From Streptomyces sp. NRRL S-37 (GTDB lineage Bacteria; Actinomycetota; Actinomycetes; Streptomycetales; Streptomycetaceae): a DNA stretch of 64,000 nucleotides. Shown here piece after piece: positions 53,787 through 62,224 of the stretch (position 1 is the stretch's first letter; each line of letters starts with the position of its first letter). The stretch spans positions 248,001-312,000 of the forward strand of contig NZ_JOIZ01000003.1 of the NCBI RefSeq assembly GCF_000721605.1. The letters run 5' to 3'. The translations under genes were made by a program, and so were the position numbers. A model generated the notes under the pieces. That model searched no databases. It worked only from the letters and a program-made list of their open reading frames with translations, and was not told where the DNA came from.

Positions 53787-53861
53787 GCGGCGGACCGGAG
53801 GGTCGTCACGGACGTCGGTACAGCCCGCATGCCCATTGATCCCCGCAGAGGAGACAGCCCC

Positions 53862-55448
53862 ATGAAGGGTTCCGTGGCCTATCGATCGATACAGAAGCGC
53901 GGTCTTCACATCGGCCTGCTGCCGGCCATGGCCGCGGCCGTCAACGGGGCGACGCCGATCACGCTCGACCACGACCTGGACGTTCTTCCCGAGACCGGCA
54001 GGCACCTGACGGTCTCCCGGCTCGCTGAGTCGGTCGACGACCTGGCGGCCCGTCTGTGGGCCGTCGGTGTGCGGCCCGACGAGCACGTCGTGCTCCACAA
54101 GAGGGCGAACGCCGACGTGTGGATGCTGGCCTGTGCCGCGTCCCGGATCGGTGCGGTGCCCGTGCTGCTCTCGCCCGGCCTGGACGCGGTGACGGTCGGT
54201 GCCCTGCTCGAGCGGGTCGACCGGCCCACCCTGCTCACCGACGAGGCCAAGCTCGACATGCTGGCCGGGCTGCCCCTGGCGGAGCTGACCCGGCGGGTGG
54301 TCATCGTGTCCGGCGAGCGGCCGCGGACCGTGTCGCTGGGCGCCGTCGCCGGGGCGCCGCGGGTCAGGCCCGTGGTGCGGCCCATCGACGAGGCAGCCGT
54401 GATCACCCACACCTCGGGCACCACCGGGGTGCCCAAGCTGGTCGTGCACACGCCCCGCACCCAGGGCCTCCGGCTCAAGCCGCAGTGGCGGCTGCTCTCC
54501 CTCATGCGGAAACGGGAGAACGTCGCCATCCACCTCCCCTTCGTGCACTCGCGGAACGTCGCGGCGATGGCCCTGGCCCTCCTGAGGGAGATGCCGGTGC
54601 TGCTCATGAAGGAGTCGGACCCCGGCACGGTCGCGGAACTGTTCCTCGAGAACCGGCCGGGTCTCGTCGAGGCGCTGCCCAACTCGCTGATGGCGTGGGA
54701 GGGCCTGACCGAGGACCCGCGCAAGCCGTTCGCCTCGGTGAAGTGCTTCAGCAGCACCTTCGACGCGATCCATCCCAGGACGATGAGCCGGCTGCTCACG
54801 TCGTCCGAGCGGCGGGGCGCCCTGTTCTTCCAGATCTACGGGCAGAGCGAGGTCGGACCCGCCGTCGGCCGCGCCTACTTCCGTCACTCCGCCCACAAGG
54901 TCAACGGCCGCTGCGTCGGCTGGCAGATGCCCCTGGGCGCGGCGAAGGTGCGTGTCGTCAGCCGCGACGGCAAGCGCCCGACGGAGCGGAACCCCGGCCG
55001 CATCCAGGTCTCCTGGCCTGGCCTGGCCAAGACGTACTTCGGTGAGGAGGAGCGCTACGCCGACAACCGTGACGGTGACTGGTGGGGCACCGGAGACGTG
55101 GGGTACTTCACGAGGTTCGGCTGCCTGCACATGCTCGACCGCGAGGTCGACATGATCCCCGGGGTCCGCAGCTCCCTCGAGGTCGAGGACCTGGTCCTCG
55201 CCAGGCTGCGGGAGCTGAGCGAGCTGGTCGTGGTCCATGGCCCGGACTCCGAGGCCGTCCCGGTGCTCTGCACCCACGGTGACCGGCCGCTGGACCCGGA
55301 CCGCTGGCGCGCGGCCGTCGCCGACTTCCCGCAGCTGGCCGACCCGGTCCAGATCCCCGAGGCCGAACTGCCGCGCACCGGCACGCTCAAGGTGCAGCGC
55401 CTCGCGCTGGCCGACCGGCTCAAGGACAGGCTCGAGAACCGGGAATGA
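53862..55448 (+). CDS. AMP-forming ligase-like enzyme (ANL superfamily)
   Basis: 528 residues. Motifs: THTSGTTGVPK (P-loop, about 184), QIYGQSEVGP, WWGTGDVGYFTRFGCLHMLDR and the C-terminal PRTGTLKVQRL with the A10 lysine. All catalytic positions look intact. Standard role would be carboxylate activation, but the pathway has no obvious acid substrate. In related amino-naphthoquinone pathways such an enzyme may use nitrite and ATP to diazotise the amino group; that is an inference. GAGGAGA precedes the ATG. Confidence 0.82.
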   Translation: MKGSVAYRSIQKRGLHIGLLPAMAAAVNGATPITLDHDLDVLPETGRHLTVSRLAESVDDLAARLWAVGVRPDEHVVLHKRANADVWMLACAASRIGAVPVLLSPGLDAVTVGALLERVDRPTLLTDEAKLDMLAGLPLAELTRRVVIVSGERPRTVSLGAVAGAPRVRPVVRPIDEAAVITHTSGTTGVPKLVVHTPRTQGLRLKPQWRLLSLMRKRENVAIHLPFVHSRNVAAMALALLREMPVLLMKESDPGTVAELFLENRPGLVEALPNSLMAWEGLTEDPRKPFASVKCFSSTFDAIHPRTMSRLLTSSERRGALFFQIYGQSEVGPAVGRAYFRHSAHKVNGRCVGWQMPLGAAKVRVVSRDGKRPTERNPGRIQVSWPGLAKTYFGEEERYADNRDGDWWGTGDVGYFTRFGCLHMLDREVDMIPGVRSSLEVEDLVLARLRELSELVVVHGPDSEAVPVLCTHGDRPLDPDRWRAAVADFPQLADPVQIPEAELPRTGTLKVQRLALADRLKDRLENRE

Positions 55449-55555
55449 CCCGCGACCATCCGGCCGCCACGGCGGCGGAGGACCGCCGCCGTGCGGCTCG
55501 CGAGCTCCGTGTGAGCGACGCGCGCAGGAACCGAGACCGACTCATGGGAGTGATG

Positions 55556-56473
55556 ATGCCGGGTACCGTCGACGTCGATGTGGCGAGTGTCTGCTCAGCC
55601 ATCGAGAAGTCAGCCGCTCTGCTGGACGTGACCGCTTCGCGCGACATTGTCCTGCCCGTCCTCACCGCGTACGAGGACGCGCTGGACCAAGCCGTGATCG
55701 CCTTCAGGGTGGCCACCAACGCGCGGCACGAAGGGGACTTCGACGCTCGCTTCACTCTTCCCAAGGAGGTGGATCCGTACGAGGTCGCCCTGTCGAAGGG
55801 GCTGATCGAGAGGACGGACCACCCCATCGGCGACCTGCTCTCGGACATCCAGCAGCTCTGCCCCATCGACAGCTACGGCATCGACTTCGGGGTCACCTCC
55901 GGGTTCAAGAAGATCTGGGTGTACTTCCCCGCGGGGGAGCAGGAGACCCTGGACCGACTCAACCGCCTGGCGTCGATGCCGCCGAGCCTCGCCGGCAACA
56001 TCGATTTCTTCACCCGTTACGGCCTGGCCGACAAGGTGGACGTGATCGGGATCGACTACCGCAGCCGGACGATGAACGCGTACCTCGCGGCGCCCCCGGA
56101 GTGCTTCGAGCGGGAGACCGTCCTCGCGATGCACCGGGACATCGGGCTGCCGAACCCGAGCGAGCGGATGTTCACCTTCTGTGAGAAGTCGTTCGGGCTC
56201 TACACCACCCAGAACTGGGAATCCGGCGAGATCGAGCGGATCTCCTACGGGGTGAAGACGGACAACCCGATGGCGTACTTCGCCCGGCTGGGCACCAGGA
56301 TCGAGCACTTCGTGATGAACGTTCCGTACGGTGTCGACGACCCCAAGATGGTCTACGCCGCCGTGACGTCCGACGGCGAGGAGTACTACAAACTCCAGTC
56401 GTACTACCGCTGGCGCTCCGTCAGCCGGTTGAACGCCGCTTACATCGCCGCTCGCGACAAGGAACCCGCATAA
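55556..56473 (+). CDS. ABBA-type aromatic prenyltransferase (NphB/Fur7-like)
   Basis: A 305-residue soluble prenyltransferase of the NphB/CloQ group. Recognisable parts are DVASVCSAIEKSAALLDV, FDARFTLPKEVDPY, DFGVTSGFKKIWVYFPAG and the C-terminal EEYYKLQSYYRWRS. It attaches a prenyl group (probably geranyl) to the naphthalene core without the DDxxD motif. ATG 55556 has GGGAG 5 nt upstream and gives the NphB length; ATG 55445, which overlaps the ligase stop, would add 37 residues. It closely resembles Fur7 from memory. Confidence 0.92.
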   Translation: MPGTVDVDVASVCSAIEKSAALLDVTASRDIVLPVLTAYEDALDQAVIAFRVATNARHEGDFDARFTLPKEVDPYEVALSKGLIERTDHPIGDLLSDIQQLCPIDSYGIDFGVTSGFKKIWVYFPAGEQETLDRLNRLASMPPSLAGNIDFFTRYGLADKVDVIGIDYRSRTMNAYLAAPPECFERETVLAMHRDIGLPNPSERMFTFCEKSFGLYTTQNWESGEIERISYGVKTDNPMAYFARLGTRIEHFVMNVPYGVDDPKMVYAAVTSDGEEYYKLQSYYRWRSVSRLNAAYIAARDKEPA

Positions 56474-56515
56474 CCGCAGAAGCGGTTCACGCGCCGGCCG
56501 CGGGGCCGGCTCTCA

Positions 56516-56547
56516 GGGAATCCCGCCCTTGCGGGATTCCCTTTTTT
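56516..56547 (+). terminator. Rho-independent terminator after the prenyltransferase gene
   Basis: GGGAATCCCGC (56516-56526) pairs perfectly with GCGGGATTCCC (56531-56541) around a CCTT loop and is followed by six T residues. This is an unusually classical terminator for a high-GC genome. It separates the aromatic-core genes from the P450/mevalonate operon. Confidence 0.9.
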
Positions 56548-56613
56548 GATCTGCTCTCACGTGGATCGGTCACGGACCGCACGCAGAATTGCGTACGAGA
56601 GGTGAGTTCAATA

Positions 56614-57918
56614 ATGAGTCGGACGACCTCGGGCCCGGAAGATCCGGGCGGACAGGGCAGTCCAGTATTCCAGTTCAGTCGTATGGAGGCTCTCCTTCGG
56701 GAACACCGGCTCCGCCGCCTGACGGTCGACGGCCTCGACGCCGTGTTCGTCAAGGACCCGGTCCTGGTTCGCAAAATATTGGTGAGCGAGAGCAAGAACT
56801 ACGGCAAGGGCGAACTCTTCCGGAAGGCCAGGAACCTCAGCAGGGTGGGAATGCTCTCGGAGGACGAGGCCATGCACCGGCACTACCGGCGCCTGGCCAA
56901 TCCCTACCTGCGGTCGTCGAAGGTCGACGAATACGTTCCCGCCATGCGTGACATCGTGCGCGGCGTCGTGTCCTCGTGGCGGGCCGGGAACGCCGTGGAC
57001 GTCCAGGCGGAGATGTGCCGGATCACCTGCGGTATCGCTGTGGAGACGCTCATCACCGGGCTGTCGTCCGAGACCACGGAGGAGTTGAGCGGGCGTCTTT
57101 CCCGTCTGGCCTGGGAAATGATCAGGAAACCGCTCTACGGGAAGTCGGCGGCCCGAGCGGCGCGACCGGGCGCGTCCCGGAAGCTGTCCCGGGCGCGTAC
57201 GGAATTCCGGGAATCCCTGGCGGCGTGCATCGCGGACCTCATGGACTCCCCGGAATCGGCGGGCGGTTACCTCTCGGCGCTCCTGACGGACTCCGACGAC
57301 AGGGGGAACCGTCGCCTGACGGCGGACGAGGTGTGCGAAGAGGCGGCCATGATGCTGACCGCGGCCACGGTCACCACGGCCTCCGTCATGTCGTGGTCCT
57401 TGTACCTGCTCTCCAGGAATCCCCTGGCCGAGGAGAGGCTCCTCAAGGACATGACGCTCAGACGGAGCGGAGACGCCGCCCGCGACCACGCCGCCCCCGG
57501 CTACACCCTCCGGTTCCTGATGGAGGTCCTGCGCCTCTACCCCCCGGTGTGGATCTCGTGCCGGAAAACCCTTTCGGACGTCGTGCTCGGCGACCACCCG
57601 CTCCCCGCGGGAACGAACGTGGTGTTCAGTTCCTACTTGTTGCACCGGGACCCCGACCGCTACCCGGATCCGCACCGGTTCGACCCCGACCGATGGCTGA
57701 CCTTCCGGCCCGACAGGGCGGACGCCTTCTACATCCCCTTCGGGATCGGGTCGAAGGGGTGCATCGGGGAGCCGTTCGCCTGGCAGGAACTCGAAGTCAT
57801 CCTCGACGTGGTGACACAGGAATGGAAACTGACCGCCGGCTCCGACCGCCCCGTCCGCACAGCGCCGGAGACCACGCTCCACCCCCGCCGCCTTCTCATG
57901 GTTCCTCAGCCGCGGTAA
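56614..57918 (+). CDS. Cytochrome P450 with an atypical I-helix
   Basis: 434 residues. Heme-ligand loop PFGIGSKGCIGEPFA with the Cys thiolate; ExxR motif in MEVLRLYPP; C-terminal PERF-like FDPDRW. The I-helix reads MLTAATVTTASV, so the usual acidic residue before the Thr is Val. A GTG at 56602 is a longer alternative start. It lies between a terminator and the mevalonate genes. It probably oxidises the terpenoid side chain or the aromatic core; the substrate is unknown. Confidence 0.88.
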   Translation: MSRTTSGPEDPGGQGSPVFQFSRMEALLREHRLRRLTVDGLDAVFVKDPVLVRKILVSESKNYGKGELFRKARNLSRVGMLSEDEAMHRHYRRLANPYLRSSKVDEYVPAMRDIVRGVVSSWRAGNAVDVQAEMCRITCGIAVETLITGLSSETTEELSGRLSRLAWEMIRKPLYGKSAARAARPGASRKLSRARTEFRESLAACIADLMDSPESAGGYLSALLTDSDDRGNRRLTADEVCEEAAMMLTAATVTTASVMSWSLYLLSRNPLAEERLLKDMTLRRSGDAARDHAAPGYTLRFLMEVLRLYPPVWISCRKTLSDVVLGDHPLPAGTNVVFSSYLLHRDPDRYPDPHRFDPDRWLTFRPDRADAFYIPFGIGSKGCIGEPFAWQELEVILDVVTQEWKLTAGSDRPVRTAPETTLHPRRLLMVPQPR

Positions 57919-57971
57919 CCCGCGAGGACGATGCGATCCCACCGCAGACAAGACAAGGGGAGTTGACCACT

Positions 57972-58979
57972 GTGACACTGCCGACGTCGGTGGAAGGAGT
58001 GCCGACGGACCGCCGGCCCCGCTCCACCGGTACCGGTCGCGCCCACGCCAAAGCCGTTCTGCTCGGGGAACACGCCGTCGTGTACGGGGCTCCGGCACTC
58101 GCTCTTCCCCTTCCGCGACTGACGGTCACGGCCGACGCCCGCCGGTCCTGCCGCGGGAGCGACGGACCGGGCACCGTGTCCTTCACGATGAGCGGTTCCC
58201 CGTCGCGGCCGGTGGTGACGCAGGCGTCCGACGGGCTTCGCCGGCTGGTCACCGAGTTCACGGAAACGCTGGGCGTGGACGACGGCCAGCACCTCGACGT
58301 GGTCATCGACTGCGCGATCCCCCACGGCCGGGGCCTCGGCTCCAGCGCGGCCTGCGCACGTGCGGTGGTCCACGCCCTCGCCGATCTCCACGGCCGCGAG
58401 GTCACGGAGACCGAGGTGTTCGACCTGGTGCAGACGGCCGAGAACGTGGCGCACGGCCGCTCCAGCGGCGTCGACGCACGGGCCGTCGGCGCGTTCGCCC
58501 CGCTGCTGTTCCAGCGGGGCGAGGCCCGGGAACTGAGCATCGGCTGCCACGGCCTGTTCGTCATCGCGGACAGCGGTGTCGTGGGCCGCACCAAGGACGC
58601 GGTCGAGCTGCTGCGCGAAGGATTCCGGCGGCGCGACGGAGCGAAGGAGAGATTCGTGCACCGCGCATCGCGGCTGACAGAGGAGGCCCGGCACGCCCTC
58701 GCCGACGGCAGGGAGGAGGAGCTCGGCTCACGGCTGACGGACTACCACGACCTGCTGCGGGGGGCCGGGCTCAGCACTCCCGGCATCGACGCCCTCGTCG
58801 GGGCCGCGCTCACGGCGGGCGCCCTCGGAGCCAAGATCACCGGTGGTGGCCTGGGCGGCTGCGTCATCGCCCTGACCCGGCCGGAGCGGTCCGAGGAGGT
58901 CGTCCGGCGACTGCACGCGGCGGGCGCCGTGCGGAGCTGGGTCGTACCACTGGGAGGGCTTGCCGAGAATGCGACGTGA
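57972..58979 (+). CDS. Mevalonate kinase
   Basis: 335 residues, GHMP kinase family. Motif 1 region AHAKAVLLGEHAVVYGAPALA; ATP-binding motif IPHGRGLGSSAACARA; C-terminal GAKITGGGLGGCVIAL. It phosphorylates mevalonate at C5. The GTG at 57972 has GGGGAG 9 nt upstream; a TTG at 57963 is another in-frame start. It is the first mevalonate gene and its end overlaps the decarboxylase by 11 nt. The whole sequence resembles the Streptomyces sp. CL190 enzyme as I remember it. Confidence 0.93.
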   Translation: MTLPTSVEGVPTDRRPRSTGTGRAHAKAVLLGEHAVVYGAPALALPLPRLTVTADARRSCRGSDGPGTVSFTMSGSPSRPVVTQASDGLRRLVTEFTETLGVDDGQHLDVVIDCAIPHGRGLGSSAACARAVVHALADLHGREVTETEVFDLVQTAENVAHGRSSGVDARAVGAFAPLLFQRGEARELSIGCHGLFVIADSGVVGRTKDAVELLREGFRRRDGAKERFVHRASRLTEEARHALADGREEELGSRLTDYHDLLRGAGLSTPGIDALVGAALTAGALGAKITGGGLGGCVIALTRPERSEEVVRRLHAAGAVRSWVVPLGGLAENAT

Positions 58980-60024
58980 GAGCCCGGCCTCCCTCGTCCA
59001 CGCGCGGGAGCGGGGCACCGCCGGACGTGCCACCGCTGTGGCGCACCCGAACATCGCGCTGATCAAGTACTGGGGCAAACGCGACGAGCACCTGCTCCTG
59101 CCCCGTGTCGACAGCCTGTCGATGACCCTGGACGTCTTTCCGACGACCACCCGCGTCCGGCTGGCCCCGGGAGCCGGACACGACGAGGTGACCCTCGACG
59201 GCCGGCCCGCCGGGGGCGAGGCACTGCGCCGCGTCGTCGCGTTCCTGGACCTGGTGCGGGAACGGGCCGGGCTCGCGCACCGGGCCGTGGTGGACAGCGA
59301 GAACACCGTCCCCACCGGAGCGGGCCTCGCCTCGTCCGCGAGCGGTTTCGCCGCTCTCGCCGTCGCCGCGGCGGCCGCGTACGGGCTCGACCTGGACGCC
59401 ACCGCCCTGTCGCGGCTGGCCCGGCGCGGCTCCGGGTCGGCGTCCCGGTCGGTCTTCGGCGGCTTCGCCGTGTGGCACGCGGGCCCGGACTCCGGCACCG
59501 CGGCGGAGGCCGACCTCGGCTCCCACGCCGAGCCCGTGCCCGTGGGGGACCTCGACGCGGCACTGGTCATCGCCGTGGTCGACGCGGGCCCGAAGACGGT
59601 GTCCAGCCGGGAGGCCATGCGGCGGACCGTCGACACCTCCCCGCTGTACGAGTCGTGGGCCGTCTCCAGCAGGGGCGACCTGACCGAGATGCGGGCGGCA
59701 CTGCTCGCCGGCGACATCGAGGCCGTCGGGGAGATCACGGAGCGCAATGCGCTCGGCATGCACGCGACCATGCTCGCGGCGCGGCCGGCCGTGCGCTACC
59801 TGTCGCCCGCCACGCTCACCGTCCTCGACGGTGTGCTCCGGCTCCGGTGGGACGGCGTCCCCGCCTACGCCACCATGGACGCCGGCCCCAACGTCAAGGT
59901 GCTGTGCCGTCGTACGGACGCGGACCGGGTCGCCCGGGCGGTACGCGACGCCGTCCCGGGCGGCTCGGTGCTCGTCGCCGGGCCGGGGCCGGGCGCCCGC
60001 CTGCTGCACGGGGACGGCCGATGA
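58969..60024 (+). CDS. mvaD: Diphosphomevalonate decarboxylase
   Basis: 351 residues, GHMP family. N-terminal TAVAHPNIALIKYWGKRDE and VDSLSMTLD; catalytic region NTVPTGAGLASSASGFAALA; GSGSASRSVFGGFAVW and DAGPNVKVLC. It makes isopentenyl diphosphate from mevalonate diphosphate with loss of CO2. ATG 58969 matches the known short N-terminus and follows GGGAGG by 11 nt. Confidence 0.94.
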   Translation: MRRESPASLVHARERGTAGRATAVAHPNIALIKYWGKRDEHLLLPRVDSLSMTLDVFPTTTRVRLAPGAGHDEVTLDGRPAGGEALRRVVAFLDLVRERAGLAHRAVVDSENTVPTGAGLASSASGFAALAVAAAAAYGLDLDATALSRLARRGSGSASRSVFGGFAVWHAGPDSGTAAEADLGSHAEPVPVGDLDAALVIAVVDAGPKTVSSREAMRRTVDTSPLYESWAVSSRGDLTEMRAALLAGDIEAVGEITERNALGMHATMLAARPAVRYLSPATLTVLDGVLRLRWDGVPAYATMDAGPNVKVLCRRTDADRVARAVRDAVPGGSVLVAGPGPGARLLHGDGR

Positions 60025-61136
60025 CCCGTCGGCGGAACGTCGTCCGCCGTGCGCCGGGCAAACTGTTCGTCGCGGGGGAGTACGCGGTGATGGAACCCGG
60101 CAACCCGGCGATCCTCGTGGCGGTCGACCGCCACGTCACCGTCACCGTGACCGGCCCCGCCGAGGAGGGCGTCGAGATCACCTCCGACCTCGGCCCGTGC
60201 GGCGCGCGCCTGCGGTGGCGGGACGGCCGGCTCGGGCCGTACGGCACGGACGACGGGCAGGATGGAGGGGCGAGGCTCGCCCATGTGACGTCCGCGATCG
60301 AGACCGTGGCCCGGCTGCTGACCGAACGCGGCCTTCCCGCACCGGTGTTCGGCATGTCGGTCGAGAGCGGCCTGCACGACGCCGGTACCAAGTACGGCCT
60401 GGGTTCCAGCGGCGCGGTGACGGTGGCGACGGTGGCCGCCGTCGCGGCGTTCTGCGGCCTCACGCTGTCCGACGAGGAGCGGTTCCGCCTCGCCCTGCTC
60501 GCCACCGCCGAAATCGACCCCAAGGGCTCCGGCGGCGACCTCGCCGCCAGTACCTGGGGCGGCTGGATCGCCTACCGGGCGCCCGACCGGGCCGCCGTCC
60601 GGGACCTTGCCCGCGACCGCGGTGTCGAGGAGGCGCTTCGCGCGCCCTGGCCGGGTTTCGGAGTGCGTCGTCTGCCGGCGCCCGAGGGCCTCTCACTGGA
60701 GGTCGGCTGGACCGGAAGCCCGGCCTCCACCGCGGCCCTGGTGTCGGGCCCGCACCGGCGGCCCTGGCGCGGCACCGCCGCCCACCAGAGGTTCGTCCGC
60801 ACCACCACCGACTGTGTGCGTACGGCGATCGACGCGCTGGAGCGGGGCGACGGACGGCGGTTGCAGGAGCAGATCCGCCGGGCCCGGCGGGAGCTGGCCC
60901 TCCTGGACGACGAGGTCGCTCTGGGCGTCTTCACTCCCCGGCTGACGGCGCTGTGCGAGGCCGCCGAGGCCGTGGGGGCCGCGGCCAAGCCCTCCGGGGC
61001 GGGCGGCGGCGACTGCGGCATCGCCCTGCTGGACGCCACCGCCCCGCGGGACACCGCCCGATTGCACGAACGGTGGGCCTCGGCCGGGGTGGTGCCCCTG
61101 CCGGTCCGCCCCGCCGCGGAAGGGAACGAGGAATGA
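60021..61136 (+). CDS. Phosphomevalonate kinase
   Basis: 371 residues, GHMP family. N-terminal RRAPGKLFVAGEYAVMEPGN; ATP-binding GLGSSGAVTVATVAAV; PKGSGGDLAASTWGGWI; C-terminal KPSGAGGGDCGIALLD. It phosphorylates 5-phosphomevalonate. Both ends are joined to neighbours by ATGA overlaps, so expression is tightly coupled across the operon. Confidence 0.94.
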   Translation: MTRRRNVVRRAPGKLFVAGEYAVMEPGNPAILVAVDRHVTVTVTGPAEEGVEITSDLGPCGARLRWRDGRLGPYGTDDGQDGGARLAHVTSAIETVARLLTERGLPAPVFGMSVESGLHDAGTKYGLGSSGAVTVATVAAVAAFCGLTLSDEERFRLALLATAEIDPKGSGGDLAASTWGGWIAYRAPDRAAVRDLARDRGVEEALRAPWPGFGVRRLPAPEGLSLEVGWTGSPASTAALVSGPHRRPWRGTAAHQRFVRTTTDCVRTAIDALERGDGRRLQEQIRRARRELALLDDEVALGVFTPRLTALCEAAEAVGAAAKPSGAGGGDCGIALLDATAPRDTARLHERWASAGVVPLPVRPAAEGNEE

Positions 61137-62224
61137 TCGCTCAACGCAAGGACGACCACGTCCGGCTCGCTGTCGAGCAGCAGCAACAGCACCCCGGACA
61201 CAACCAGTTCGACGAGGTGTCGTTCGTCCACCACGCCCTGGCCGGCCTCGACCGGGCGGACGTCTCACTGGCCACCGCCTTCGCCGGCGTCTCCTGGCGG
61301 GTGCCGCTGTACATCAACGCGATGACCGGCGGCAGCGAGCGGACCGGCGTCATCAACCGGGACCTGGGCATCGCCGCCCGCGAGACCGGCGTACCCATCG
61401 CGTCGGGGTCCATGAGCGCCTACTTCAAGGACCCCGGCAGCGCCGGTACGTTCAGCGTGCTGCGCGAGGAGAACCCGGACGGGTTCGTCATCGCCAACGT
61501 CAATGCGACGGCCTCCGTCGACCAGGCGCTGAGGGCCGTCGACCTGCTTCGGGCCGACGCCCTCCAGATTCACGTCAACACCGTGCAGGAGACGGTGATG
61601 CCGGAGGGCGACCGGTCGTTCTCGTCCTGGGTCCCGCAGATCGAGAAGATCGCGTCCGGCGTCGGCGTCCCCGTGATCGTGAAGGAGGTCGGCTTCGGGC
61701 TGAGCCGCGAGACCGTCCGCCTGCTGGAGAGCCTCGGCGTGCGGGTCGCCGACCTCGGCGGCCGGGGCGGCACCGACTTCGCCCGCATAGAGAACGGCCG
61801 GCGTGAACTCGCCGACTACGCCTACCTCACCGGTTGGGGACAGTCCACCGCCGCCTGCCTGCTGGACGCGCAGGACGCCCCGATCCCCGTCCTCGCCTCC
61901 GGTGGGGTGCGCAACCCGCTCGACGTGGCCCGTGCGCTGGCGCTCGGCGCGTCCGGCGTCGGCGTCTCCGGCACGTTCCTGCGCACCCTGCTCGACGGCG
62001 GGGTGGAGGCGCTGATCGCGCGGATATCGGCCTGGCTCGACCAACTGGCCGCGCTCCTGACCCTGCTCGGCGCCCGCACCCCCGCCGACCTGACGCGCTG
62101 CGACCTGCTGATCCACGGCGAGCTCCGCGACTTCTGCGCCGACCGGGGAGTCGACACCCGGCCGTTCGCCCGCCGTTCCGGCGGCCTCGACGTCCCTCAC
62201 GAAACGACGGGAAACACACGATGA
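61133..62224 (+). CDS. fni: Type 2 (FMN-dependent) isopentenyl-diphosphate delta-isomerase
   Basis: A 363-residue TIM-barrel flavoprotein. Conserved parts: FDEVSFVHHALAGLD, YINAMTGGSERTGVIN, ASGSMSAYF, IHVNTVQETVMPEGDRSF, VKEVGFGLS and LGGRGGTDFARIE. It interconverts IPP and DMAPP using FMN and NADPH, supplying the allylic primer for geranyl diphosphate. It is not related to type 1 Idi. ATGA overlaps link it on both sides. Confidence 0.95.
   Translation: MIAQRKDDHVRLAVEQQQQHPGHNQFDEVSFVHHALAGLDRADVSLATAFAGVSWRVPLYINAMTGGSERTGVINRDLGIAARETGVPIASGSMSAYFKDPGSAGTFSVLREENPDGFVIANVNATASVDQALRAVDLLRADALQIHVNTVQETVMPEGDRSFSSWVPQIEKIASGVGVPVIVKEVGFGLSRETVRLLESLGVRVADLGGRGGTDFARIENGRRELADYAYLTGWGQSTAACLLDAQDAPIPVLASGGVRNPLDVARALALGASGVGVSGTFLRTLLDGGVEALIARISAWLDQLAALLTLLGARTPADLTRCDLLIHGELRDFCADRGVDTRPFARRSGGLDVPHETTGNTR

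Noticed and set aside
53862..55448. Considered an NRPS adenylation domain
   Set aside because: No carrier or condensation domain is attached or adjacent, and the overall length and motifs fit a stand-alone ANL enzyme.
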